A stretch of 62,553 nt of DNA. Source: JBPCIX01 sp051005875. GTDB lineage: Bacteria > Actinomycetota > CADDZG01 > JAHWKV01. The notes beneath the pieces were generated by a model that did not search any database, was not told the DNA's origin, and saw only the letters and a program-made list of their open reading frames with translations. This document shows positions 45,223 through 54,281 of this stretch, one piece after another; position 1 is the stretch's first letter; every line of letters begins with the position of its first letter. The stretch lies in NCBI GenBank assembly GCA_051005875.1, contig JBPCIX010000017.1:1-62553 (forward strand), read 5' to 3'. A program made the position numbers and the translations under genes.

Positions 45223-46538
45223 AGGTTGTGGTGATAGGCGTTGGGCATGTGGGCTTGGTTACCGCTGCCACAATGGCTCATGCCGGTCACACCGTCGTGG
45301 GCCTCGACGACGACTTGTCGAAGATCGAAGGGATCAAGCGTGGCGAGATGCCCTTTGTCGAGCCAGGGCTGCCGGAGCTGGTTGCCTCGGTCACTGAGGG
45401 GGGCGCCTTCGGCGGCAAGCTAACTTTCGAATCAGATTATTCGCGGGCCCTCGAAGGAGCGCAGGTTGCATTCATCTGCGTGGGCACGCCGGCACGGCCC
45501 GACGGCGAGGCGAACCTTGCGGCGGTTGAGAAGGCCGCTCTAACCGCCGCCGAGCATTCCACCGGCGACTTGGTGATCGTCCAGAAATCCACAGTGCCGG
45601 TAATGACTGCCGACAGGCTCAAGAAATTGTTTGCGAGGCAGGGCCGGGACCGGATTCATCTCGCCTCGAATCCGGAGTTTCTTCGTGAGGGCAGCGCCGT
45701 GGCAGATTCGCTCAACCCGGATCGGATTTTGGTGGGGTCCGACGATGAATTCGCACAGCAGACCATGCGTGATCTGTACGCTCCGCTGGTCGAGCAGGGG
45801 GCCCCCTATTTGGCTACTGACATCAAAACAGCCGAGCTGGCCAAGCACGCGTGCAATGCCTTCCTGGCCTTGAAAATCTCATATGCAAACGCACTTGCCA
45901 GAATCTGCGAAAAGTCCGGCGCCGACGTGACGACCATTGCCGACATCATGGGTCTTGACCGCAGAATCGGCCGCGACTTTTTGAACCCGGGGCCCGGCTT
46001 CGGCGGTTATTGCCTGCCCAAAGATGTGGCCGCCTTCAAGGCAACCGCAAGTAAATTTGGTTACGACTTCGGCCTGCTCGACGAGGTAATGAAAATAAAC
46101 ACCGAGGCCACAGATTCCTCGTTCGACCGGATAAAAGAGTCACTTTGGAATTTGGAGGGGAAGCGCGTCCTTCTCCTGGGACTTTCGTTCAAGGCGGGGA
46201 CCGACGACACGCGGGAATCTCCCTCGCTGAAGCTTGCCGAACGGCTCATCGGCGCCGGAGTTCAAGTGATCGGCTATGACCCTCATGCGGGCAAGCAGGC
46301 TGCAAGGGCCGTTCCGGGGCTGGAGATCCACGACGACCTGTACGCCGCCGCTGAAGGCGCTCACTGCATTGTGATCTGTACCAGAGCTCAGGAGTTTGCC
46401 GGCCTGGATATGGTGCGTCTGAAGGGGATTGTCACCAATGCCGTGATAGTCGACGCATGCAATCTGCTGGACGCGAAGGCGATGGCGGAATCTGGGTTTA
46501 CCTACCTGCCGAACGGCCGCCCTCCGGTCAACCTTTGA
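45219..46538 (+). CDS. ugd: UDP-glucose 6-dehydrogenase
   Basis: A 439-residue enzyme making UDP-glucuronate. Seen: the NAD motif VVVIGVGHVGLVTAATMA, VGTPARPDGEANL, STVPVMTADRL, ELAKHACNAFLALKISYANA with the catalytic Lys, and the nucleophile Cys in GFGGYCLPKDV. The ATG at 45219 overlaps the birA stop; an upstream frame start at 45075 would sit inside birA. First of the nucleotide-sugar genes, directly coupled to the decarboxylase-like gene by TTGA. Confidence 0.95.
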   Translation: MKVVVIGVGHVGLVTAATMAHAGHTVVGLDDDLSKIEGIKRGEMPFVEPGLPELVASVTEGGAFGGKLTFESDYSRALEGAQVAFICVGTPARPDGEANLAAVEKAALTAAEHSTGDLVIVQKSTVPVMTADRLKKLFARQGRDRIHLASNPEFLREGSAVADSLNPDRILVGSDDEFAQQTMRDLYAPLVEQGAPYLATDIKTAELAKHACNAFLALKISYANALARICEKSGADVTTIADIMGLDRRIGRDFLNPGPGFGGYCLPKDVAAFKATASKFGYDFGLLDEVMKINTEATDSSFDRIKESLWNLEGKRVLLLGLSFKAGTDDTRESPSLKLAERLIGAGVQVIGYDPHAGKQAARAVPGLEIHDDLYAAAEGAHCIVICTRAQEFAGLDMVRLKGIVTNAVIVDACNLLDAKAMAESGFTYLPNGRPPVNL

Positions 46539-47512
46539 GAATTCTCGTCGCGGGCGGGGCCGGCTTTCTGGGCTCGCACCTTTGCGAGCGACTGGTTGCC
46601 GATGGTCACCAGGTCGTTTGCTACGACAACCTGTTAACCGGCAATTTAGAGAACCTGTCGGCGCTACGCCAGCACGATCATTTCGAGTTTCGCGAGCAAA
46701 ACATCATCAATGAAATCGAGTTGGAAGGCGATGTTGATTGGGTGATGAATTTCGCCTCACCCGCCTCGCCGAGGGACTACCTGGAGCACCCGATCCACAC
46801 CTTAAAGGTCGGGGCGGTTGGAACGATGAACTGCCTTGGCCTTGCGAAAGCGAAGGACGCCGGATTCTTCCTGGCCTCTACGTCCGAAGTCTACGGGGAC
46901 CCACTGGTGCATCCGCAGCCCGAGACCTACTGGGGCAACGTGAACCCAACAGGCCCGAGGGCCGTTTACGACGAAGCAAAGCGCTTTGCCGAAGCAATGA
47001 CTTATGCGTATCACCGGACCTGGAGCGTTCCCGTGAGGGTGGTCCGCATTTTCAATACATTCGGTCCCCGCATGCGCCAAGCCGACGGCCGGGCGGTGCC
47101 GACCTTCATTTCTCAGGCCGTCGAAGGAGCCCCCCTGACCGTGCATGGAGATGGCTCGCAGACCCGCAGTCTTTGCTTCGTGACAGATCTAATCGAAGGA
47201 ATCGTGCGCCTGCTTGAAAGCGAGGTAGCGGAACCTGTGAATATCGGTAATCCGGAAGAAGTAACGGTGCTGGATCTGGCGAAACGGATCGTGTCCACGG
47301 CCAGCTCAATCTCGCCGATTGAATTTGTAGGACGCCCCCAAGACGACCCCGAAAACCGGTGCCCCGACATAACTAAGGCGAACGCCTTGCTGAATTGGAC
47401 CCCGAAAGTTTCGCTGAACGAAAGTCTGGCCAGCACCGTTCATTGGTGTCGCCATGCCTGGGTGAAGGGTCAGCCGTTGAATAGCCTGGAGCGCAGCACG
47501 CCGGCTTTGTGA
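46535..47512 (+). CDS. UDP-glucuronate decarboxylase-like NAD-dependent sugar epimerase
   Basis: A 325-residue extended SDR. Seen: RILVAGGAGFLGSHLCERL, NFASPASPRDYLEHP, STSEVYGDP, and the catalytic YDEAKRFAEA, together with RIFNTFGPRMR; these are hallmarks of UXS enzymes that turn UDP-glucuronate into UDP-xylose. That agrees with ugd just upstream. TTG start at 46535 in a TTGA overlap with ugd; earlier in-frame starts add only ugd-coded residues. The 3' end overlaps the convergent glycosyltransferase by 43 nt. A dTDP-glucose-4,6-dehydratase role is less likely. Confidence 0.88.
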   Translation: MRILVAGGAGFLGSHLCERLVADGHQVVCYDNLLTGNLENLSALRQHDHFEFREQNIINEIELEGDVDWVMNFASPASPRDYLEHPIHTLKVGAVGTMNCLGLAKAKDAGFFLASTSEVYGDPLVHPQPETYWGNVNPTGPRAVYDEAKRFAEAMTYAYHRTWSVPVRVVRIFNTFGPRMRQADGRAVPTFISQAVEGAPLTVHGDGSQTRSLCFVTDLIEGIVRLLESEVAEPVNIGNPEEVTVLDLAKRIVSTASSISPIEFVGRPQDDPENRCPDITKANALLNWTPKVSLNESLASTVHWCRHAWVKGQPLNSLERSTPAL

Positions 47513-48222
47513 AGCCTGAACCGGGCCATCGTCAGTAGCGTCCCCAGCCCGTATTCGATGTTGGCCGCCATCGAAGTAGAAGATGCGTCGGCGTGGTAGC
47601 GAGTGTGGATGGGAACTTCGACGATGCGCTGTTCCAGGGCTACCGCCTGAGCGATCATCTGGCTGTCGAAAACAAAGTCGTTTGAGTTTCGCATGAAAGG
47701 CACCGAGCGCAATAACGACTTGGAATAGGCTCGATACCCGGTATGAAGCTCACTGAACCGCCGGCCCAAGGCTATATTCTCAATCGCAGTCAGCGCTTTG
47801 TTAGCCACGTATCTGTACCTGGGCATTCCTCCTGCGATCGCCCCTCCCGGGGTAAGCATCCGGCTGCCGAGCACGAGATCGGCCGTTCCCTCCTGTATGG
47901 GCTTAATCAAGGTAGGAAGCAACGCAGGATCATACTGCCCGTCCGGATGCAGCATCACCACGATGTCGGCCTCGAGCCGTAAGGCTTCTAAATAGCAAAC
48001 CTTCTGGTTTCCGCCGTAACCAACATTATGAGGAAGGGCGATTGTGTGGATAGGAAGCTCGCGAGCGATCGCCAGAGTGTCGTCCCTGCTGCCGTCATCT
48101 ACAAGCAAAACTTCGTCAATGCAGTTGCCAGGGATAGCCTCCCAAGTTTCGGCGAGGGTCTTTGCGGCGTTGTAGGCCGGCATTACGACAAGAACGAAGT
48201 GAGAAGACTCGGCATGGGGCAT
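47470..48222 (-). CDS. Family 2 glycosyltransferase (DPM1/polyprenyl-phosphate type)
   Basis: A 250-residue GT-A enzyme. Seen: VVMPAYNAAKTL, LLVDDGSRDDTL, HNVGYGGNQKVCYLEAL, the DxD-like HPDGQYDP, GSRMLTPGGA, and the RFSELHTGYRAYS acceptor loop. It has no membrane domain. By family it would load a sugar onto polyprenyl phosphate, which could feed the GT-C-like membrane proteins of this locus. Transcribed against the surrounding genes. Confidence 0.88.
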   Translation of the reverse strand: MPHAESSHFVLVVMPAYNAAKTLAETWEAIPGNCIDEVLLVDDGSRDDTLAIARELPIHTIALPHNVGYGGNQKVCYLEALRLEADIVVMLHPDGQYDPALLPTLIKPIQEGTADLVLGSRMLTPGGAIAGGMPRYRYVANKALTAIENIALGRRFSELHTGYRAYSKSLLRSVPFMRNSNDFVFDSQMIAQAVALEQRIVEVPIHTRYHADASSTSMAANIEYGLGTLLTMARFRLHKAGVLRSRLFNG

Positions 48223-49095
48223 GATTGCTTGATCGCGACCTTTGGTCTATGGAGGAAGGGATGTACGTTTGCCAATGAACCAGTGAACATTACCAATTCA
48301 GGAACGAAACACCACAACTCGATAGTCACGGGCGAGCGCATTGTTACCCGAGACGGCGGGTTCAATCCCAGCTGGCAACGGCACGCGGCTTGCTACGGGT
48401 TTGCGGCGGGCCTTATTGGACCGGGAGTAGTGCTCGATGTGGGATGCGGCCTAGGCCACGCCAGGAGCTACCTCGGTTCTCGCCGAACCATCGGTATCGA
48501 TCTGGATCACTCATCTCTTTGCGGCCAGGACCGCGAGGCGGTCAGGGCAGATATGCGCCGACTGCCGTTTGGTCCAGGCGCCTTCGACGCCGTTGTGAGC
48601 ATTCATGCGATTGAGCATGTTCCGGACGCCAAAGTTGCGGTTTCCGAGACTTCACGCGTTCTCGCAACAGGGGGCGTCGCCATATTCGCAACACCCAACC
48701 GGCTGACTTTTGGACTTCCGGACGAGATCATAGATCCTTACCATTTCGTTGAATATGATCCGCAGCAGCTAGAGACTCTATGCTCCGAGGCCTTCTCGGA
48801 AGTTGAGATCCATGGAATTTTCGGATCAGGGCGCTACATGGAGTTTTTCGGGTTAGAAAGAAAACGGCTGGATACGCTGCTCAGCCTTGATCCGCTCAAG
48901 CTAAGGCGCTTCATCCCTTTGCGGGCTAAGCAATTGCTTTACGATTGGAAGCTTTCGCACTCGCGGCGGAACCCAGACGCCTCGGCCGAGCAGATTTCTG
49001 TCGAGGACTTCGACCTGCGATCCGAGAACCTGGAGCAGGCGCTGGACCTGATCGCCGTTTGTTCGGGCCGGAAATCGGGCGTGCCGCCCGCTTGA
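48214..49095 (+). CDS. SAM-dependent methyltransferase
   Basis: A class I methyltransferase of about 293 residues. Seen: SAM motif VVLDVGCGLGHAR, the acidic IGIDLDHS, DMRRLPFGPGAFDAVVSIHAIEHV, and ATGGVAIFATPNR. The start is uncertain: ATG 48214 lies inside the divergent glycosyltransferase start, and GTG 48283 would begin just before the conserved SIVTGERIVTRDGGFNP block. It probably methylates a glycan sugar or lipid carrier, judged by context only. Its stop overlaps the next gene as TTGA. Confidence 0.82.
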   Translation: MGHDCLIATFGLWRKGCTFANEPVNITNSGTKHHNSIVTGERIVTRDGGFNPSWQRHAACYGFAAGLIGPGVVLDVGCGLGHARSYLGSRRTIGIDLDHSSLCGQDREAVRADMRRLPFGPGAFDAVVSIHAIEHVPDAKVAVSETSRVLATGGVAIFATPNRLTFGLPDEIIDPYHFVEYDPQQLETLCSEAFSEVEIHGIFGSGRYMEFFGLERKRLDTLLSLDPLKLRRFIPLRAKQLLYDWKLSHSRRNPDASAEQISVEDFDLRSENLEQALDLIAVCSGRKSGVPPA

Positions 49096-50720
49096 AGGTT
49101 GCATCCTCGGAGACGCTTTTTCGTAGAGTTGCGCGACTCAGCCCGGTAGTCCCGCTGCTGCTAACTGCGGTGTACTTGCTCGTTTTGCCCTTCAACCTGC
49201 AGCGTCTGCTGAGAATTGTATTCTTGAACAGCGACGTCGCCTCGATACCCGTCCTCAGCGAGCAGATAGCCTCTGGGGAAGGTACCGCCTGGATCAGCAT
49301 CGTCACCTACTACTCGACTTTTCTGTTCAACCTTGCCACCCGGTGGCTCCCCTTCCATCGTGGGCTGTGGGAGGGCTCCTCGATCGTCTTGGCGCTCGCC
49401 GGAGTCGTCCTTATGTCTTGGTCCGCGAGGCAGGCGGCCGGCAGGGGTGCGGGTGTGCTTATGTTTGTTCTCGGCGCAGCCGCCAGCCCCCTCCTGCTTA
49501 TGAACACCCTTGGATTGCGAGGGCCCACCTGGTTTACGGTCGGTCTGCTTTCGGCCTTGCTTGTGTTGATGGTGCGGGTTGTCGAGTCAGGGACAAGTCG
49601 CAGACTCCTGGTGGCGGCGGTGGTGGTGACGGGAGCAGTCACCGGAGTCAATTTGGCCTCGGACCCGCTCTTGCTGGCCAGCGCGATTGGCCCCTTTCTG
49701 GTGGCGGCGGTTCTCGCGGTGTTGATCGTCCCCACCAGGAAAGGACATATCGCAGGCGCCTCTGCCGGCTTGTGTTTTCTCATAGCAGCGTCGGCGGCGA
49801 TAACCCGCTTAGGAATGACTCATCTGGGTTTTTCCGTCGGCCATCAAGGTGCCATCGACCCTGCAGAAGTGACGTTCGCTTCCGGCTCGATCATTGGCCG
49901 GAACCTCGGGCTTTTTTTGACCGACATGCTGACCTTTACAAACGGAGACTTTCTCGGCCGGCCCCTTTCCTTGGCGTCTGTGGCGCGTTTGGCTATCGGC
50001 ATTGCTTGCTTGATGTCCCTGTGCCTGCCCCTTGTTGTTTTGCGACGCCGCTTAATGTTGCGATCTTTGAGTCCAGCAGACGGCTCAGCGGCGCCGGTCC
50101 TGATTGCCTTCTGGGCCTCGTCGGCTGCTCTTGTTGCGGCAGGCTTTGTCTTTAGCAATATTGCGTTCGACGGGCTGGCGTCTGCACGCTACCTGGTTCC
50201 CGTCTACTACGCCTGCGCCGGATGTACAGCCATTTGGGCCGCAAATTCGAGTCGTCAACGCCTTGCGGTTGCGCTGATTGCGACGCTGATTTGCCTGTTC
50301 AGCATAAAAGGTCAGTTCTCTCTCGTGGGTACCGGAGAAGCAGAGCGCCTGTCGGTGGATGGCCCGCGCGTTATTTCACTGCTGCGCGATGAAGGCCTTA
50401 GCCGGGGATATTCCACGTACTGGGACTCTTTGTCTTTGACCTGGCTGAGCGACATGAGGGTCACGATCGCTCCGGTGGTGGATTGCCTGATCCCGGATCG
50501 GGGGCTGTGTGCTTTCCCCGTCAACTCTTTCGAAAGGTGGTACCAACCCGGGGCGGCATCGCGGACCTTCCTGCTTGTTGGCCCCGAGCGGCCATGGGGC
50601 TTGCGTAGCCCACCCCCTCCGCTGCTGGGAACGGCCACCGAGGTTCATAAGGTGGGGGAGTTCTCGGTCTACGTTTACAGTTATGACCTGGCGCTCAGGA
50701 TCAAGCCTTCCAAACAGTAA
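49092..50720 (+). CDS. Polytopic membrane protein, probable GT-C-like glycan enzyme
   Basis: A 542-residue protein with about 10-11 membrane helices and a C-terminal extracytoplasmic part. Seen: VFLNSDVASIPVLSEQI after helix one, an acidic first loop as in GT-C enzymes, though no family can be named with confidence. TTG start at 49092 in a TTGA overlap with the methyltransferase; the upstream open frame lies within that gene. Context suggests transfer or flipping of lipid-linked sugars. Confidence 0.7.
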   Translation: MKVASSETLFRRVARLSPVVPLLLTAVYLLVLPFNLQRLLRIVFLNSDVASIPVLSEQIASGEGTAWISIVTYYSTFLFNLATRWLPFHRGLWEGSSIVLALAGVVLMSWSARQAAGRGAGVLMFVLGAAASPLLLMNTLGLRGPTWFTVGLLSALLVLMVRVVESGTSRRLLVAAVVVTGAVTGVNLASDPLLLASAIGPFLVAAVLAVLIVPTRKGHIAGASAGLCFLIAASAAITRLGMTHLGFSVGHQGAIDPAEVTFASGSIIGRNLGLFLTDMLTFTNGDFLGRPLSLASVARLAIGIACLMSLCLPLVVLRRRLMLRSLSPADGSAAPVLIAFWASSAALVAAGFVFSNIAFDGLASARYLVPVYYACAGCTAIWAANSSRQRLAVALIATLICLFSIKGQFSLVGTGEAERLSVDGPRVISLLRDEGLSRGYSTYWDSLSLTWLSDMRVTIAPVVDCLIPDRGLCAFPVNSFERWYQPGAASRTFLLVGPERPWGLRSPPPPLLGTATEVHKVGEFSVYVYSYDLALRIKPSKQ

Positions 50721-50729
50721 ACTGCCAGA

Positions 50730-51968
50730 ATGCATTCAACGTCTCGGGTGAATCTTCCTGCGATCGACGGCATGAGGGGTGTTGCTGCCCTTCTCATTCT
50801 TTTAACTCACGTTCCTCTTTTTATTCTGGCAAAGGGGCCGCCTCGCGCGGTCATGATGTCGTTCTACATGGGGGTCGATCTCTTCTTCGTTCTGAGCGGC
50901 TTCGTGCTCTTCTTGCCGGTTGCTCTCGGGTCGGGCCGCTTCGGCAGCAAGAAGGCGTACTTCGTACGCCGGGCCGGGCGAATCCTGCCAGCTTATTACG
51001 TAAGCCTGGTAATCGTAATCGTCTTGAATTCTCTGCTGACCAACTCTCGCGTGGCCCTACCTCAGCATTCTTGGCGGGCGCTTCTCACGCTGGGGAGCCA
51101 CCTCACCTTGGTGCAGCATGAGCTTTCTCCGTCCAGCGAGGGTTTCGGGGTCAACACCGTCATTTGGACCCTTTCTATTGAGGCCCTGTTCTATCTACTG
51201 CTCCCTTTTGTGGCGGCCTGGTACTTCAAGCATCCCTACTCGGGTTTGCTGCTTGCACTCGGCACCGGAGTGCTATGGAAAATGGCCGCTACGCATCCCC
51301 TATTTACGTTGCCGGGGGTCGACTATGAGACGACTCGGGTAGCCCTCGCGTTTCAATTCCCAACGTATTTAGGCCATTTTGCAATGGGCATGACTGCGGC
51401 CCGCGTCTACTCGAGCATCAGAGCCTCGGGTCTGCCAAAACGGTTGGTCCGAGCCGTTCCGGCTGTTCAGGTGGGGGCACTATTGGGACTTTTGTATCAG
51501 ATGCACGAGGCGGGACAAGCCCGCCAGCTAGGCCGCTGGGAGTTCGTGCGGCATGCGACAGGAACAACGGGGGTGGCGGCCTGTTTCGCTCTCTTCCTGC
51601 TTTGCACTGTAGTCGGTCCGTCCTGGAGCCAGTGGCCGCTTGCCAATCGCTTTTCGCGGTGGATGGGTGAGATTAGCTACGGCGTGTATCTGTATCACCT
51701 TCCGATTATCGGTTTTGCCTTTACAACTTTGAATTATGAAAAATACGGGAGCTCAAATTCTGTGGTCAAAATGTTTATGTTGGCTGTGCCTGCCGCCATT
51801 TTCGCCGGCTGGATTTCCCATATTGCAGTTGAGCGGCCCATATACCGAAGGGCGAGGGATCTATCGCGCCGGATCGAAGCTCCCTTTGATGAGGACCAGC
51901 AGTCTCTGCGTGAACTGACCGGGGCTATCCACGCGCCTCGAGAGGCGCTCCAGCCCGATGCGGTTTAA
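50730..51968 (+). CDS. Acyltransferase-3 family protein (OafA-like)
   Basis: A 412-residue, ten-helix membrane O-acyltransferase. Seen: LPAIDGMRGVAALLILLTH with the family His, MGVDLFFVLSGFVLFLP, FVRRAGRILPAYY, WTLSIEALFYLLLP and WMGEISYGVYLYHLPI. It would acetylate or otherwise acylate exported glycan. It lacks the C-terminal SGNH domain of long OafA forms. The end overlaps the next gene by 11 nt. Confidence 0.9.
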   Translation: MHSTSRVNLPAIDGMRGVAALLILLTHVPLFILAKGPPRAVMMSFYMGVDLFFVLSGFVLFLPVALGSGRFGSKKAYFVRRAGRILPAYYVSLVIVIVLNSLLTNSRVALPQHSWRALLTLGSHLTLVQHELSPSSEGFGVNTVIWTLSIEALFYLLLPFVAAWYFKHPYSGLLLALGTGVLWKMAATHPLFTLPGVDYETTRVALAFQFPTYLGHFAMGMTAARVYSSIRASGLPKRLVRAVPAVQVGALLGLLYQMHEAGQARQLGRWEFVRHATGTTGVAACFALFLLCTVVGPSWSQWPLANRFSRWMGEISYGVYLYHLPIIGFAFTTLNYEKYGSSNSVVKMFMLAVPAAIFAGWISHIAVERPIYRRARDLSRRIEAPFDEDQQSLRELTGAIHAPREALQPDAV

Positions 51969-53103
51969 GAACCAGTTCCGGCGGGGTCCCGTTGAAAATC
52001 GGGATCCCGATGAACTGCTTGTCGAGGCTGCCTACAGAGGCCTGCTGAACAAGGCGCCGGATGCTCAAGGGTTTCAGTTTTGTCTGTCTGCTCTCAAAAA
52101 CGGTTTGGCCTGGGAGGAGTTTCTAAGGAACATCTTGTCCTGGCATGAGTTCGAACCGCCCATGCAGAGTTCACCTATGCGCGTGTTTGAGCTCTTGATG
52201 CGCGAGAGGGCCTCGCTCGAGGGCATGGATGCAGATGTGACAATCGAATTAAGTGCCGACGTCGGCCTTGACAGGATGACGATGCTTCGCGGGCCGGTTC
52301 GGGACGCGTCCGTGTTCACGTCCATTATCCAAACCGGGGGCATGTGGGAGCCCAACGTAACTAAGTTTCTCACCAATTACTTGAGTCCCGGCCACGTGTT
52401 TGTCGATGTAGGAGCGAACCTTGGATACTTCACGATCGTCGGTGGGGTCAGCGTCGGCCCCGAAGGCCGTGTTGTTTCATTTGAGCCTGCGGGTAGCAAC
52501 CTGGAATACCTGAGGCGCAACGTGGATATCAATGAACTCTCGAATGTTCAGGTCGTTCCGTATGCTCTTTGGAACAGCCGCGGGACTCTGTCGATGGCCG
52601 TTCCTGATGACTTCCTGGGCGGGGCGCACGTCAACGAACCAATAGTGGAAAGCGGAGATGCAGGGCAGGCCGGGGACAACGCAGTCTGCGCCCCGCTGGA
52701 CGAACTGGTTTCTTCAGGCGAAGTGGAATTGAGCCAATGCCGGTTGATGAAAATCGATATTGAAGGTTCTGAGCCCTTCGCCCTCGATGGCATGCAAGCA
52801 ACGCTGGCCGCTCTTAGGCCTGCCATCGTCATTGAGGTTAATCCACATTGCCTGGCGTTTCTGCGTCTGGGCCCCGAAGCGGTCTGGGACCGGCTGAACG
52901 ATCTCGGTTATTTCGTTGGAGTGCTTCCCCAGCCACATCAAATAGCAGTCTTAAGCCGGCTGCCTGCGTTTCCTTTCGTGGAAGGCGCCTGCAAACTTGA
53001 GTCCTGCTCCCAAATGCAGGAGATTCTGGCAGAGCTGAGTTCCGACGGGCCGGCTTGGCTCGACCTGGTGGCGTTGCCGAACGAATTGGCCGAGCGCACT
53101 TGA
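51958..53103 (+). CDS. DUF4214-like plus FkbM-family methyltransferase (copy 1)
   Basis: A 381-residue two-domain protein. Residues about 17-65 form a DUF4214-like helical domain (AAYRGLLNKAPDAQGF then SWHEF), a module usually linked to surface glycan or S-layer proteins. Residues about 125-335 are an FkbM methyltransferase: FVDVGANLGYFTIVGG, VVSFEPAGSNLEYLRRNV, QVVPYALWN and LMKIDIEGSEPFAL. It probably O-methylates a sugar. ATG start overlapping the acyltransferase gene. The next gene is a paralogue of the same design. Confidence 0.85.
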   Translation: MRFKNQFRRGPVENRDPDELLVEAAYRGLLNKAPDAQGFQFCLSALKNGLAWEEFLRNILSWHEFEPPMQSSPMRVFELLMRERASLEGMDADVTIELSADVGLDRMTMLRGPVRDASVFTSIIQTGGMWEPNVTKFLTNYLSPGHVFVDVGANLGYFTIVGGVSVGPEGRVVSFEPAGSNLEYLRRNVDINELSNVQVVPYALWNSRGTLSMAVPDDFLGGAHVNEPIVESGDAGQAGDNAVCAPLDELVSSGEVELSQCRLMKIDIEGSEPFALDGMQATLAALRPAIVIEVNPHCLAFLRLGPEAVWDRLNDLGYFVGVLPQPHQIAVLSRLPAFPFVEGACKLESCSQMQEILAELSSDGPAWLDLVALPNELAERT

Positions 53104-54281
53104 TCTCGGCTCAGGAAACCGCTGCGCAACGCCTCGTCGTTTCGGTTTACCGGGCTTTGCTCGAGCGCGATCCTCTGCCCGAGGAAGCAAGCCGGCATAA
53201 AAGAGCGCTGGGTGCAGGTTTGCCCTGGATGGACCTGCTGGGGGAACTGCGCGAATCCGAGGAGTTTGATGGAATACCCTCAAGTAAATCTCAGGATATT
53301 TTCGAGGAGATCAGTCGTTTGCGCCCCTTGCTGGTCGCAGGCGACGCTGACGTCACGATACCTCTGCAGGCATGTGAGAAATTCGTAACGGGCCTTCGGC
53401 TAAGAGGGCCCGTGCGGGACATCACGGTTTTTTGGCATCTTGTCCATGATCGGGGTATCTGGCAAAACGAGCTGACCGAGGCCATCATGGCGTTGCTCAG
53501 GCCCGGCGATGTCTTTTTAGATGTAGGCGCCAATTTCGGGTACTTCACGGTCCTAGCGGCCTCCCGGTCCGGGTCGAGACACCCTGGCTCTCGGCCGCCC
53601 GCTGCGATTGCCTTTGAGCCCCTTGAGACCCATGCCGGGTACTGCCGCCTCAATGTCCGGTTGAATGGGCTCAACAATGCACAGGTTGTTCCCTATGCTC
53701 TATGGAACGAGGAAACGACGATGCAAATACAAGAAGACGGCGGCCTCGCCGACCAGATGGGGGGCGCCCATTTGGTTTCAACCCGCTCTGAATCACAGGG
53801 CGAAGGCAAGCAGCAGCTTGTCAAATGCGTGACTCTGGATGGGTTGGTGGAATCCGGGGAAGTGGCTATCCCCAAGTGCCGGTTGGTCAAGATAGACATT
53901 GAGGGTGCCGAGCCCCTAGCTCTCGCCGGTATGACCAAGACTCTCGAAAGAACACGGCCTTTGATGCTCGTCGAATTCAACAAGTATTGCTTGGAGAGGA
54001 TGGGCCAAAGCGTTGCTTCGCTTTGGGACGGACTGCAGGGCCTCGGCTACTCGATGTACGCTTTGCCCGCTCAGCATCAAGTGTCGTTCGCAGAAAGCGT
54101 GATTGCCTCGCCCGACGCCGCCCAAAATCGGCTTGGGACGCCAGGAGTTCGTCTTTTGCGGTTGAACACGTTGGAGAAGGCGGCCGAGCTGACCGAAGTC
54201 CTCGACAATGCCCGGCCTCCCTCGGATCCGATTGATTTGCTCGCCGTGCCGGCCGGATTGGGCTTGTCTTCAGGGCTCTAA
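53100..54281 (+). CDS. DUF4214-like plus FkbM-family methyltransferase (copy 2)
   Basis: A 393-residue paralogue of the preceding gene. The N-terminal domain reads SVYRALLERDPLPEEASRH and ESEEFDG. The methyltransferase has FLDVGANFGYFTVLAA, AFEPLETHAGYCRLNV, QVVPYALWNEE and LVKIDIEGAEPLAL. TTG start at 53100 in a TTGA overlap with copy 1. The pair is a local duplication whose members have diverged well beyond recent copies. The 3' end overlaps the convergent glycosyltransferase by 12 nt. Confidence 0.85.
   Translation: MISAQETAAQRLVVSVYRALLERDPLPEEASRHKRALGAGLPWMDLLGELRESEEFDGIPSSKSQDIFEEISRLRPLLVAGDADVTIPLQACEKFVTGLRLRGPVRDITVFWHLVHDRGIWQNELTEAIMALLRPGDVFLDVGANFGYFTVLAASRSGSRHPGSRPPAAIAFEPLETHAGYCRLNVRLNGLNNAQVVPYALWNEETTMQIQEDGGLADQMGGAHLVSTRSESQGEGKQQLVKCVTLDGLVESGEVAIPKCRLVKIDIEGAEPLALAGMTKTLERTRPLMLVEFNKYCLERMGQSVASLWDGLQGLGYSMYALPAQHQVSFAESVIASPDAAQNRLGTPGVRLLRLNTLEKAAELTEVLDNARPPSDPIDLLAVPAGLGLSSGL

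Noticed and set aside
48028..48213. Extended N-terminus for the methyltransferase
   Set aside because: This part lies antisense inside the glycosyltransferase gene and has no similarity to methyltransferases.
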